From NCBI GenBank assembly GCA_036768485.1, contig JAVLUZ010000142.1, positions 10,717,456 to 10,781,455 on the forward strand: a stretch of DNA of 64,000 nucleotides, read 5' to 3'. A model generated the notes under the pieces. That model did no database searches and had not been told where the DNA came from. It saw only the letters and a program-made list of their open reading frames with translations. The stretch is from Mermis nigrescens. Lineage: Eukaryota > Nematoda > Enoplea > Mermithida > Mermithidae. Below are positions 23,756 through 35,472 of the stretch, piece by piece. A program made the translations under genes and the position numbers. The first letter of the stretch is position 1. The number at the start of each line of letters is the position of its first letter.

Positions 23756-24867
23756 ACTTTTTCTTAACATGATTTTGTCCTTAAACACTGCATTCTCATT
23801 ATAAAAAAAGGCAGTCTAACTAACCTTAATCAGAGGAAAAACCCACGTAAAAGTCCCCGTTGGATCGATTTAAAAATTAATGTAAATACTTTCTTAATGT
23901 TATTCAAACCAGAAATGCTGCTCGAGGAAGGTTAAATCCAGAGCTTGCATAAGCGAAGATTAACAGCAACAGTTTTTACTTTTTCTTCAACAGTTTATAG
24001 CTTCAATATCAAGTGTTGACGTTGAAAGAAAGATAACAACGGAAGTCAGAAAATTTATTGAATTAACATTTACGTCAATGACGTCAGTAACCTAATTAAA
24101 GTAAAATTCTGCATCGGCAGAAACAGCAAGCGAAAGTCAGGCATGGCAACAAACACGATAGTGTGTAAACCAACGCAATGATGTGTCGGCCGCCAAAAAT
24201 TGCATGCAAGTGAATAATGCACGAGAAAGCAACAAAAATAAGTAGTCGAGCAAGACAACATGAACGATTCCGGCCACAAATCAAGAACCTGGTCGACGCA
24301 TCAGCAAAAGCAAACAATTTAAAAAAATTTATGAGCCGCATACATTCCAAAAATAGACAGACATAAATTTTCATGGATTTTAACGAGAAAAAATATTGGA
24401 ATCGGTTTGATAAAGACAGCACATAAGAATTATTATTATTATGAAATAATTTGCAGGTAGTATTTTGAAAAAAGTTTCTCATTCCAGTTAACCATCAAAA
24501 CAGTGCATGTTAGTGAATAAAAATGATCAAAGATGAGTCAAAAATCTTTGAAATAAAAATGATGAAAAAATATGCGATACTGAGTTAAATATTGGCATTA
24601 GCAATCATTTGCATAATTCAAACTTCACATCTTCACAGCTCAACAACCTCAACAACCTCTGGCTGTAGAAAAGTTCAAAGGTCAGATTCAGTATTCTGAC
24701 GTGACGGAGATCATTTGAAAAAAGAATGACCATATTCAATGCTTTATGCTGAAAAGTGCTTCTCAGTGTAAACTTTACACTTGCGCTTATAACGCAATAT
24801 TGGATGTATAGAAACAAAATAAACTAGCATGAGCAACGCTTAGGTCAGGGCACATTTTAGGCATAAT

Positions 24868-24884
24868 NNNNNNNNNNNNNNNNN
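24868..24884. other. Assembly gap (17 N)
   Basis: Seventeen N characters. Confidence 0.99.
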
Positions 24885-25014
24885 AATTACATTTTTTGCG
24901 GCATAATTAATTCTCGTCTTCCAACAGATGAATCAACTTTACAGATCGCATTCAGCTTATCCTAAATTGACACTTTAAACACAATTGACTAAGATGCTAA
25001 GAAACGCCACGAAC

Positions 25015-25085
25015 TTCCGCATAGCTCAGTGGTAGAACGTCCGCTTGTCGTCGAAGCAACCCGGGTTCGATTCCAGCCGACAGCT
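25015..25085 (+). tRNA. tRNA-like sequence / SINE head (probably not a functional tRNA)
   Basis: Perfect Pol III internal promoter elements: box A TAGCTCAGTGG (25022-25032) and box B GGTTCGATTCC (25064-25074). The acceptor and T stems do not pair well when folded in the standard cloverleaf, so this is more likely a tRNA pseudogene or the head of a tRNA-derived SINE. Confidence 0.45.
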
Positions 25086-26110
25086 TTTTATTTAGCGCAC
25101 TTACTGTAGTATGTCCCAGTGCTGATTAAATGCCTAAATTAAATTTATAAGGACGGATTAGTGCATTTAAAATGGAAGAATTCCAGCCACTCGCCCTCAC
25201 TGAGCTGATTTGCCCAATTACATTAAATCGTCTTGTTTCGCTTACTGTAGCCCTTAAAAAATTGACTGAAAAGCTCTTGAATAAATGAAACAGACTATAG
25301 ATGTATGTGTACTTACTTCGATGAAGTCTAATTTTTATTAGATTCCTACATGTTTCACAGAAACTTTCCCCTAGTCCCCTCCTTTTATATCCCTAACCCT
25401 CCGTTTACCGTGTCCTATGCCGGAAGCATAATGAATCACTTTATTGGCATTTTTTCAGTTCTTTCTTATCCATCTGTCTAAAACTTTGTCTAGCCTCAAT
25501 TCGGCTTCAGTTACATCCTTTTTAGTGGATTAGCTTGATGAAAAATTATAGAGTAGTAAAACATAAACATTTTTTGGCCTATTGACAGTGATATCACAAA
25601 AACTCAAAATGGCAAATAAAGGTTCTAATAAAAATGTAATGGTTTATTCCTTTCAAGCTTTTCAAATGCAACCCCTGGTTGTGTTTAGCGCGACAGAAAT
25701 CTAGTTTTTCTTTGTTTTGCATAGATATCCACCAGGTGCCTATTCTTATGCATTGTAAGTTTTTTAGTTATACCTCTTCCAAGATAATTTTCACAGAAAA
25801 TAACATACATATTTAAAAGGAGCATAAAAATGACACTATATCATAGGTAGCGCGATAGCGCTACCTATAATATACTTGGCCATCCTTTTTTCTTATATGT
25901 TTTTCACAGCGAGTGCGAAATTTGTGTCCCCCCTCACAGCTATAACGGCACACATCTGAGAGGTGCGGTTTTTTTTAAAAGGTAGATAATAAAAAAACTT
26001 AGTGCCCCCATTTTTTTCTTGTTTACACTCAATACCGAGCGCGTCGTGAGTGTGTAAAGTTTACACCAAAAATTCAAATAATTTGCGGAGGGTCAATTTT
26101 TTTAAAAATG

Positions 26111-27038
26111 TTTTCCCTAATTAGTAGGTTACGAATCTGGTCTTAAAATTTCTTTACACTCATTGGTTGTTGCACAGGAGTGTAAATTGGACGGTTTTTT
26201 ACAGTTTTCATGTGGCCAAGCATATCTAACTCAGTTTTACATTCTATGCAGTCTGATTGGTTTCAAAATGTAGACGGTTAAAAAATCTAGGGGTGACTTT
26301 TTTTAATTTTTTTTTCAAAAGTAATATTCTCGAATTTAGAGGCGGTTTATTGTAAAGAGTCTAAGACAAAAAAACTTTTCCCTGCCATATTCTCCACTTG
26401 GTAGACAAAACGTGGTAACTACCCTTAAAATGTGCCTCGTCTTAAGCGCTACACGTCAAAATTTATTTTGTTTTTTTTACAATCAATATTGCGTTATTAG
26501 TGCAAGTGTAAACTTTACACTGAAAACATTTTTTCCGCCCATAGCGTCGTGGATGATGAATTTTTTTAAAAATGTTTTCCCTAATTAGTGGGTTACGAAT
26601 CTGGTCTTAAAATTTCTTTACACTCATTGGTTGTTGCACAGGAGTGTAAATTAGACGGTTTTTTACTGTTTTCATGTGCAAGAGCATATCTAACTCAGTT
26701 TTACATTCTATGCAGTCTGATTGGTTTCAAAAGGTTGACGGTTATAAAATCTAGGAGAAACTTTGTTTATTTTTTCTTAAAAAGTAATATTTTCGAATTT
26801 AGAGGCGATTTATTGTAAAGAGTCTGAGACAAAAAATATTTTTTCCCTGAAATATTCTCCACTTAGTAGAAAGAACGTGGTAACTACCTTTAATATCTGC
26901 CTCGTCTTAAGCGCTACACGTCAAAATTTATTTTGTTTCTTTACAATCAATATTGCGTTATTAGTGCAGGTGTAAACTTTACACTGAAAAAATTTTTTCC
27001 GCCCAGAGCGTCGTGGATTATAATTTTTAAAAAAATGT
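26111..27038. repeat. Tandem duplication, 464-bp period, inside repeat X
   Basis: TTTTCCCTAATTAGTAGGTT at 26111 recurs as a near-identical phrase at 26575. The two units stay collinear through CTTTACACTCATTGGTTG, GCAGTCTGATTGG and AAGCGCTACACGTC. Confidence 0.85.
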
Positions 27039-28111
27039 TCTTTGTGAGGTCAGAATAACGAATCTGACCTTCAAACTTTTCTACAATTAATACACAGTAC
27101 CAGGGGTTTAAACTTTACACTCTAGTGGATAAGTAAAAAAACAGATTTTGTCCAAGATTTCTCTGCCAACTTTTTCGGTTATGAGTTAAGATAATTTAAA
27201 TAGATAAATATAAAGTAACTTTTAAGGGCTACACATCGAAGCAAAACGCGTTCAAAAAAACGTAATATTGAGTTGTTTATGGGGTGTAAAGTTCGAAATC
27301 TGAGGTGTAAAATTGGCGAAAAAAACAGGTTTTTTCGTATTTGATTGGTAAATCATATCAAATATTTAGCGGAACATAAGTTTGGCACATACAAACGTAC
27401 TACAATCAAAGGGCTACAAACTGGCCCAAACCGAATTTATTTACACTCAATGGGGCGTTCGGTTCAGATTTTTAAAGTTTACAATGTGGTAGACAGTGAA
27501 AAATACGTGTTTGTCCATATTTGTGTTCGCCACCCCTTAAGAAGTACTTTATTTTTATCCTATTCGACCTCTCCCGACTTCTTCACTTCATATTTTTGTT
27601 CGCCACCCCTTAGAAAGTACTTTATTTTTATCCTATTCGACATCTCCCGACTTCTGAACAGAGAAAGTGGAGTGTGAATAAATTCGGTTTGGGCCAGTTT
27701 GTAGCCCTTTGATTGTAGTACGTTGTATGTGCCAAACTTGTGTTTGTAAACTTTACACTGAAAAAAATTTTTGGAAAAAAATCGCTTTGGGTTTTTTGAA
27801 ACAGATGAAAAAAAACGATTGATTGCCCCAGATGTACATTCTTGTGCTCAATTTCCATACGCACGTACACGACCGTTAAGCGCAACGCTTAAGTGAGTCG
27901 CCCGGGACCACCTTCCCCGTAAAAATTATCATATTTTTCATTCCATTCCCACACATATTTTCAATCAAAATCCGGGATAGGAAAATGGGTACTCGGGTTT
28001 AATGCGACTTGAGTACGAATTGGTATGTGTGTTATCATATCTAATGTGTGTTAAGAGATCATATGTGTGTGTCTCATATTTGTGCCTGTCTCGTTTGTAC
28101 ATACCTTTACC

Positions 28112-28289
28112 CAGGGGCGTATTTAGGGGCGGCTGCCTCCCCCATTGACCCAAAAAAAGTGCGCAAAATTAAGCATTTTTAAGCGATTTTTAGCGATTTT
28201 CGGGTTAAAACGGCTAATTTTTCCGCCCAAGTCAGGGTTCCGCCCCTCTTAGGGTACCCCCCTTAGGGAAAATCCTAGATCCGCCACTG
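28112..28289. mobile_element. Non-autonomous hAT-like element, family H1 (178 bp)
   Basis: Ends CAGGGGCGTATTTAGGGG and CTAGATCCGCCACTG with perfect CCTTTACC duplications (28104-28111 and 28290-28297). Best-delimited member of the family also seen at 9874-10060 and 10841-11829. Confidence 0.9.
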
Positions 28290-29716
28290 CCTTTACCGTA
28301 AGCTTTTGCCCATAGGCCTATTGTCGTATTCATAGATCCTTTTCATCTCTTGGTTCGTGTTGTTACGCCTCTTTTTCCGCATCAGTTAAAACTGCGTGCG
28401 AGCGCAGTTTTGACGGCACTTTAAGATTTTACATTTTACAATTAGTTTTTGAGCCTGAGAGCCTCTCCGCCAGCTTCCGCGCTGAGCGTATCTTTTTTTC
28501 TTTTCGTCGCCGTACGTGAGCAGACTCCATACGTGCCTTTTTATCTGCTTGGCTGCAGAACTCGTCTGTTAGTTTTCCTGCGTAGTGTGCACGCTTCTTT
28601 TCGCCGTACGCTTTGTTTTTTATCATTCGTGTTTGTGCCAATTGGCATCAGTTGTTGTATGCCTTTGGCAGGGCTTTGTGCCCTTGTTTAATTACATTGT
28701 TTGATTTTACCCGATTAGCGTAACACGACGGTCGGCAGCATGTATCCTCCATGCTGTCGCTTTTTAATTGCTTCATAATTTTTCTGTCCAAAAAATATTG
28801 TAAAAATTAATTATTTAATTAACAATGCTGGGCTCGGTTGAATTTCCGTGCTGTTGAATTCTGACTTAGGAACCCTTAATATTTTCAAGCACCGGAATTC
28901 GGTCCAAAACAAGTTAAATAATAATCTTTTTGAGCCCTCAATTAGGTTTCCGGGGAACTTACTTTAATTAGGTACTTAATCTCAAAGGGGTTAAGTAAGT
29001 AAGTTTCACTAGGTGCGTGCGTAGAGGACGGGCTACCTTGAATAGGCCGGACCGCTTACCCCCGAATCGCCGGCTGGTGATCGACCTCCTAAAAAGGGCG
29101 AGAACCCCCGTGTGAGCGCATAAGCTTGAGATTCGGGTTAAGTAAGCGAAGTGAACGTAGCTTGAGTCTACGTTAACACATCTGATATTTATTTGTCCTT
29201 GGGCCATTGTGGAGACTTAATTTTTTCATAAATGTTGATCGTAATATCAGAATAACGAATCCGACTGAAATTTTCTTTAATCTCTGTGGTTGTGTAAAGT
29301 TTACACTGCCTATTAACTCAACTCTTGTTCTAGAGCCTTGCGGAAGCTTAATTTTTTTCAAAATGTTCTACGTAAAATCAGAATTGAGAATCTGACTATT
29401 AGTTTTCTCTACACCTAGTAGTTGTGTTAAATTTGCACTAATCATTTGTTGTTAAAATGTAGTTTATAGGTACTACAAATTTATTTTACTTCCAAATCTG
29501 AGCGTTAGTGTTCCTTACACTTGAAATTTGCGTAAAGTTAATGCTGAAAAAGTTTGATCTGTTAAAATAATGTAAGGTTGTCTTGTTTGAGAAGGATAAT
29601 GCTGATGTTAAGAACAGTATTGCTTTCCGTGTTCTCGGACTGCTGTCATTATAATGGCATGTTACTGTATGTGTTTACTGACTGATGTACTCAAATCATA
29701 CTAATTAAAAGCGGGG

Positions 29717-30477
29717 TACTAGCAAAGAAAAATGCTCCGATGGAACAAAAAAGATGAATATACTTGGAATTGTGGATTATTAAGGATGTAAAAGGATGGG
29801 ACTAGGAAAAATCTACCTAAAGTCGCAAAATCTGCTAAAAATCACACTTTCTCTAAGCAACGCAAAAAATCGAAGTATATTCTGCGGCCAACAGATTAAA
29901 ATAAATATTTAACCATAAAATGATTGAAAAAGCAGCACATTAGCTACGCAGTAGCTATGGGAAATGATGTTGAGTAAACTAACTGTCTTTCTAAGCCAAT
30001 TGAATGAATGGTTTAAAACAGTAGGAAACACTTAAGTTGACTTGAAACAGACTAGATGTAGGTACACTAGCATGCCCTTAAGGATTGTGTGCACTAATCA
30101 ATCGGCCGCTGCTTTGCTTGCTTTAATGCTCAGAACAAAATAAAACAACTTTAAATACAATACCACTTAATTTTCTATCGATCAGGATACGAAGCTAGTC
30201 AGCGTTGCTACTTGCCATTAATTTAAAAAAATAAACATTACAGATTTCGTTTATACACTCTTATCTGAAACTTTGAACATTATTTAAAAAAGACACTTTT
30301 TAGAGGCTGCAGAATATACTTCGATTTTTTGCGTTGCTTAGAGAAAGTGTGATTTTTAGCAGATTTTGCGACTTTAGGTAGATTTTTCCTAGTCCCATCC
30401 TTTTACATCCTTAATAATCCACAATTCCAAGTATATTCATCTTTTTTGTTCCATCGGAGCATTTTTCTTTGCTAGTG
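29717..30477. repeat. Long fold-back (about 170-bp inverted arms) at the end of repeat X copy 1
   Basis: The left arm begins ACTAGCAAAGAAAAATGCTCC; the right arm ends GGAGCATTTTTCTTTGCTAGT. The arms flank a roughly 400-bp centre. The same structure closes copy 2 (39077-39868). Confidence 0.85.
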
Positions 30478-31001
30478 AAAGTAATAACTGTCACAGCATG
30501 TAAAGAAGGTGTAGCTTAATATGGACTAGGAGCTTTTGCTATGATGGTGCACTTCGACTGCAAAAACATGATGGTAAACGGAGGTTAAAGTCCTATTCAG
30601 AAGTAAAAATCGGCGATGTCGCCGATTTTCCCGATTTTGATCGGCAAAATCGGTAAAATCGGCGATTTTGCCGATTTTAGTCGGCGATTTTCCCGATTTT
30701 GGTGGGCAAAATCCGCGACATCGCCGATTTTGCCGATTTTAATCGGCGATTTCTGCGATTTTCCCGATTAAAATCGGCAAAGTCGGCAATATCGCCGACT
30801 AAAATCGGCAGAATCGCCATTGTCGGCGATTCTCCCGATTTTCTTTGTTAACATAGCCGATTATGCCCGTTTTAGTGGGCTATTCCGGCCGATTTTGTCC
30901 CCGATTATGCATATTCCAGATATGTATCATGGACAAAACTAGGCAAAAAAGAAATGCTCTGCAGTTCCGACTAGGTACATTATATATTATTAGCAGTCAC
31001 G

Positions 31002-31705
31002 ATGGACAGTGAATGTTTGTCCGAAATTCTGCAGTTGTATCTAAGCTACAAATTACTGAAAGCGACTCAGAAAAAACGCAAACAAACGCGTTTTATTTTT
31101 GCAGTTCGTGAAAAGTATGGCCATTATCATTCTCTTGTCCCTCAGATGCGTTTGCATGATCATGAAAGCTTTTTAAATTTTTCCGCATGTTGCCAAAAAA
31201 TTCGAGGAATTATTGAAAGAAGTTGGTCCGCTAATACAAAAAAGTGGAAAATGGAGAAAAGCTATTCAACCGAGTGAAAGATTAGCCATGACTCTGCGCT
31301 TTTTGTCAACTGGTGAAGATATGCAAGACATTCGTTCAACTTTCGTGTCGGTTTATCAACAGCGTCTGGAATTATCAAAGAAACCTGTGAAGCTTTGTGG
31401 ACTGTTTTGCAGCCCGTGCACCCGAGCCTACAACTGATAAATGGATCGATATAGCCAACGGATTTGAAAACCAATGGAATTTTCCGCACTGCATCGGAGC
31501 AATTGATGGAAAACACGTGTCCATTCAAGCTCCAAAGAATAGTGGCTCTCAATGTTTTAATTATAAGCAGCGCTTTAGCGAAATTTTATTAGCCGTCGTG
31601 GATGCAAATTACAGATTTGTTGTTGTCGATATTGGCAGTGAGGGTCGCATGAGCGATGGGGGTATATTTGCCTCCTCAGGTTTATATTACTGCCGCAAAA
31701 AATGA
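31002..31705 (+). pseudogene. PIF/Harbinger transposase (DDE nuclease), frameshifted and truncated
   Basis: Three overlapping frames together follow the family. The first (31002-31277) holds HYHSLVPQMRLHDHESFLNF; the second (from about 31213) holds KAIQPSERLAMTLRFLSTG; the third (31397-31705) holds NFPHCIGAIDGKHVSIQAP and LLAVVDANYRFVVVDIGSEG. The first catalytic Asp (AIDGKH) and second (VDIG.. .SDGGIF region) are visible. The sequence then breaks off at about residue 230 of a normally 350-400 aa protein, so the third acidic residue is missing. At least two frameshifts make it non-functional. Confidence 0.85.
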
Positions 31706-32460
31706 CTTTCAAGCCTCTGAGAAAGTAAATAAATACCTCTTTAGGTATTATCCGGCGCGAAGCGCAAGAAAAATTTGAGAAGTTATGTATGTTCAACAAC
31801 GACCAAGAATCATCAGAAATTATGTATCCATTTTTTGACTCTCCGAGTATGTTACGCCAATAGGGGACGGACCCCCCGCCCTCTTTATATCCGCCCTCGA
31901 GTACATCTTACCTCTCTGACTGAAGATGATTCAAAATTACATCAGTAGAGTTGTTGTTGTGGGACATGCTACCAAAAACGCCATTTTTATATTACTTAAT
32001 TAACGATATTATAACGATATTAATATCGTTAAGTAGTAAGATATTTTTTGGCCATCGTTCTCATTAATGAAAGGTTGTTTTTTTGAAAAAAATCGTTAAC
32101 GGCAGCAACAACTATATCTTTTTTCACTAACGACAACAACGCTACTAGAGTGTTTCACTGACGACCACAATTTTGAAAATTTTCAGTTTTTTACGGGCGC
32201 AGGGTGCAATCGAAACATGTAGCCTGAAAAGCGACACTATTTTCAAAAACATTCAGTGGTCAAAATGCAGAAAAAGAATTTTAACAAAGCACTCCTTTCA
32301 AAGTCGAGAAAAAGCAATTTATACAGTTATGTACTTTTCTTAAGATTAGCACTTGTGTCATAAGAAATAACCTATTTATAAAGTTATTATTTATCATTTT
32401 TCGCCAAATATTCGTCAAGTTATTCAATGTTTTAAATGTTGCAGTTTTCGCATGGTCATC
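31706..32460. other. Interior of the PIF/Harbinger relic, non-coding
   Basis: Between the two pseudogenes I see no open frame. A hairpin-type CCGGCGCGAAGCGC phrase at about 31750 marks a later insertion. Confidence 0.5.
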
Positions 32461-32471
32461 CGAGGGTTAAC

Positions 32472-32821
32472 TTACGTTCTTGTTTTTATAAAGTCCGAGA
32501 GAAACGACATTTCTTTGAACAAATTGAACGAGTTGCACTTCTTTGACGAAACACCGGATCCAGTCGGTTGGGATTGGCTCTTTTTCTCTCTACTGTAATA
32601 CGTATGCAAAGAATCCCATCGTTTTTCGCAAGTTTTTACTAAAAATTAAAAGATTTCGCAAGCAAACTCACATGCATTTTACAATTTTCGAATCTTACCA
32701 TCACTATTCAGCTCCGTCGCAATTTCTCTCCAAAAGTTTTGAAGTCGGTCAAGCGGATATTCCATAAATGAGGATAAGATTTAACAAATTCAATAAGCCG
32801 TTCATCAAACGACGCCGCCAT
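32472..32821 (-). pseudogene. MADF/Myb-like protein of PIF/Harbinger, with intron, decayed
   Basis: Starting at 32821 (-) the frame reads FDERLIEFVKSYPHLW, then shifts frame into FWREIATELN, the helix pattern of a MADF domain. A 60-nt intron (32639-32698, GTAAG...TTTTTAG) is followed by CEKRWDSLHTYYSREKK and EMSFLSDFIK, the second half of the domain. A strong GTAAGT after the FIKTR segment suggests a further exon once existed. PIF/Harbinger elements pair such a DNA-binding protein with the transposase. The internal deletion and frameshift mark it as a pseudogene. Confidence 0.8.
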
Positions 32822-33429
32822 TTGGGACTAGCTTATAACAATTATGTACCCACTTCCGTAGAATAAAAAGTAATTTATATGCCGTTTTTTATATGATGAC
32901 GTATGTATGTACTAGCTAGAGAGTGACTGCAACATATACATACATAGTTGAGCACACCAGCAAAGTGCATTAACTGCACGCAACATGAGTACCTGTACAC
33001 AATTACATAATTTTTGGCGACACACGCATAAATAAGCCCCGTGTGCCCCTTCATCATGTAGGATTCTTGCGATTATCGGGAGAAATAGAAACGATTTCTA
33101 TCTCCCCGATTCTGGTCGGCGATTCTGCCGATTCAAATCGGGAAAATCGGCGACATCGCCGATTTTTGTTGCGATTTTCCCGATTCTCCCGATTTTTCGG
33201 CAAAATCGGGAGAATCGCCGACTAAAATCGGGAAAATCGCAGCCAAAAATCGGCGATATCGCCGATTTTGCCGATTGTAGTCGGCGATTTTCCGATTTGC
33301 CGATCGGTCGGGTAAATCGGCAACGTCGGCGATCCTCCCGATTGCCACTTGTGAATCAGCTACGATTAATAGGATTTCTGCGATGTCGCCGATTGTTACT
33401 TCTGGAATAGGGATGATGCGTAATTCCAA

Positions 33430-34301
33430 GTAAATTCGTCCTTTTTGTTCTATCGGAGCATTTTTCTTTCCTAGTACCCTACTTTTAATTAGCATGATCT
33501 GAATAGATTAGTCAGTAAATACACACGGCAACATGCCACATTAATGATAGCAGTTCAAGAACGCGGAAAACAATATTGTTCTGAACATTAGCATTATCTT
33601 TCTTAAAACAAAACAATCTTACCTTATTTAAAGGGATCAAATGTTTTTAGCATAAACTTCACGCAAATACTGTGTGTAAAGAATACTTATACTCAGATTC
33701 ATAATCGTGACATTACATGGAACATTTCGAAAAAAATATGCTTTTGCAACGCCCTAAAGCTTAAATTAATTTTCGTGTAAACTTTACACAACTACTGGGT
33801 GGAAAGAAAACATACATTCCTATTCGTAATCCTGGCCTTACGGATCATATTTTGAAAAAATTCACATTTTGCAAAGCTCTAGATGTAAAATAAATTTGTA
33901 GTGTAAACTTTAAACGTCTACAGTAAACGAATAGTGTACACTTTACACAACTACAGAGTGTGGAGAAAACTAAGTCAGGTTCATAATTATGGCATACATA
34001 GAACATTTTTTAAAGAATTAAGTTTCCGCAACGCTCTTCAACTAAAGTTAATTTTCAGTGCTATAATTGAGAAGCCTAAAAACTAGGCAGATCCGAAGAT
34101 CCGCCACTGGCCAGTGTTCGGTCGCTTGCACGAGCCGAACCATTACTCAATTACCTAAAAAATTGCACAATTCAATCCGGAGATGAAACGTCATCTCAAC
34201 GGGTTAAAGCGCAAAAGCTATAAATAGCACATCCGAGCAGCAAAACGAGCTGACGGGAAAGCACATCCGAACAGCGAAACGAGCTGACGGGAAAGCACAT
34301 C
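33430..34301. repeat. Repeat X, copy 3, left part (split by the Polinton)
   Basis: Contains part of the fold-back arm (TATCGGAGCATTTTTCTTTCC at about 33455), the block that follows it in copies 1 and 2, and GTGTAAACTTTACACAACTAC-type palindromes. It ends in tandem CACATCCGA..CGAGCTGACGGGAAA units at 34225-34301. The other part is at 49201-50650. Confidence 0.7.
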
Positions 34302-35039
34302 AGTAGTATACCGGGCGTCCCTGGGACGCATGTGTTATAACATAGCCTATGTTATAGCATAGGCGAGGACGTAAAAATCTGCGCCCTGGCTTTTCTCAGG
34401 GCGCAATGCTGTAGCATAGGCTGTGTTGTAGCATGGGGACCTGCCCAGGGGAGGGGGCGCACGCACCAGCCCAGGGCCAGGGGTCCAGGGCCAGGGGAGG
34501 GGAAATTTCCATGGGGGAAATTTCCATGGGGCAAATTTCCATGGGGAAATTTCCATGGGTAAAAACTTGAAATAACTATAACTCAAGAACCAGCACTTGG
34601 ATCAGGCTGAAATTTTCTGAGAATGTTAAGTATATGTTGGGTATGATATATGCAAAATTTTAGCGCGCAACCTACAGTATACCAGCATTAGTTTACACTT
34701 TTGCATAACTCAAGAACCAATAACCGGATTTTGGTCAAATTTTCAGGATATGATGTATATAGGCGAGGCATGCTGCGCAAAGAATTTCAGCGCGCAACCT
34801 ACAGTATGCCAATTTACTTTACACTCTCTCATATAGCACTATATCTCAAGAACTATAGGGCGGATTTAGCTCAAACTTTTAGGGTGAGATAAATAAATGT
34901 CAGCTGTGTTATGTACAAAATTTTAGCGCGCAACCTACAGTATATCAATGTTTGTTAACACTGCTTGATTTTTAGCAATTTTAAGGATCAATTGTGTGCA
35001 CGCGCTTAGGCAGGGGTCCAGAGTCAGATAGGGGACACT
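34302..35039. repeat. Left terminal inverted repeat of the Polinton
   Basis: It matches 48494-49200 in reverse complement. It contains GTTATAACATAGCC, CTGCGCCCTGG, tandem GGGGAAATTTCCAT units (34497-34560) and three subrepeats carrying TAGCGCGCAACCTACAGTAT, and ends at GGGGACACT (35031-35039). Confidence 0.9.
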
Positions 35040-35472
35040 CCCTGGCTCAAATATGCAATGACTATATTGTTATTTTGGCTGCAGCATTATGCTGTAAAAT
35101 ATCGTTTTTAATAAAGCGAATAATTTAGAGGATGGTTAGAGTGCTAAAAATTGCAATACAACTCAAAATCTCATTAGAAATTGCACCAAGCTCTTCTTTA
35201 TGTAAGCATTTTTATTACTTTCTAGGCACCTTCCCTCAACATTAATTCCATTAAAATTTTCATCAATCTTGAAACAGCTTTTACGTTTAGTTACAAATTT
35301 CATAGACTCAAGTTTTGGAAAAACAGGTGGTTAAATTCTTCCAATCAGAAACTTGAAAATCGCAGCTGTCTCTCAAAATCATGTTTTGAACTGATCTGAG
35401 AAGCCTAATATAGTCTGCTAAATTATGACACACTATGGTAGACTCATTTGTATAATGATCACAGGTTTGTGT
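35040..35472. other. Polinton, non-coding left segment
   Basis: Between the inverted repeat and the stop codon of the first gene there is no convincing gene. A 55-codon open stretch follows the 35473 stop codon in the same frame and could be a decayed extension, but I do not recognise it. Confidence 0.4.

Larger units (their letters stand above)
23756..25843. other. Repeat-X-related sequence, tRNA-like element and assembly gap
   Basis: This stretch contains diverged pieces of repeat X (for example GTGTAAACTTTACACTTGCGC at about 24766). No gene was recognised. Seventeen undetermined bases occupy 24868-24884. Confidence 0.5.
25844..30477. repeat. Repeat X, copy 1 (4.6-kb composite element)
   Basis: It starts with a perfect fold-back (arms TAGGTAGCGC around GATA, 25844-25867) followed by ATAATATACTTGG. 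It then contains many copies of the palindrome GTGTAAACTTTACAC or close variants (about 26055, 26510, 26970, 27750, 29295), and ends with a long inverted-arm structure at 29717-30477. The inverted copy 39077-43538 has the same order of parts. No coding region was recognised; a lysine/arginine-rich frame at 28429-28641 (-) is of unknown meaning. Confidence 0.75.
30591..33413. mobile_element. PIF/Harbinger-type transposon relic (2.8 kb)
   Basis: Inverted ends TCCTATTCAGAAGTAAAAAT (30591) and, as reverse complement at 33413, TCCCTATTCCAGAAGTAACA. Dense TCGGCGAT / ATCGCCGA palindromic arrays lie just inside both ends (30607-30900 and 33065-33390). Inside are a transposase pseudogene (+) and a convergent MADF-domain pseudogene (-), the classic two-gene content of PIF/Harbinger elements. 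No clean 3-bp TSD was seen. Confidence 0.8.

Noticed and set aside
24070..24482. Cys-rich 128-codon frame (-)
   Set aside because: No family resemblance; it overlaps repeat-X-related sequence and appears to be chance.
25015..25085. A functional tRNA gene
   Set aside because: Box A and box B are perfect but the stems pair poorly; more likely a SINE or tRNA pseudogene.
28429..28641. Lys/Arg-rich 70-codon frame resembling a basic leucine-zipper start
   Set aside because: Located inside repeat X, not clearly conserved in the other copies and lacking a leucine heptad.
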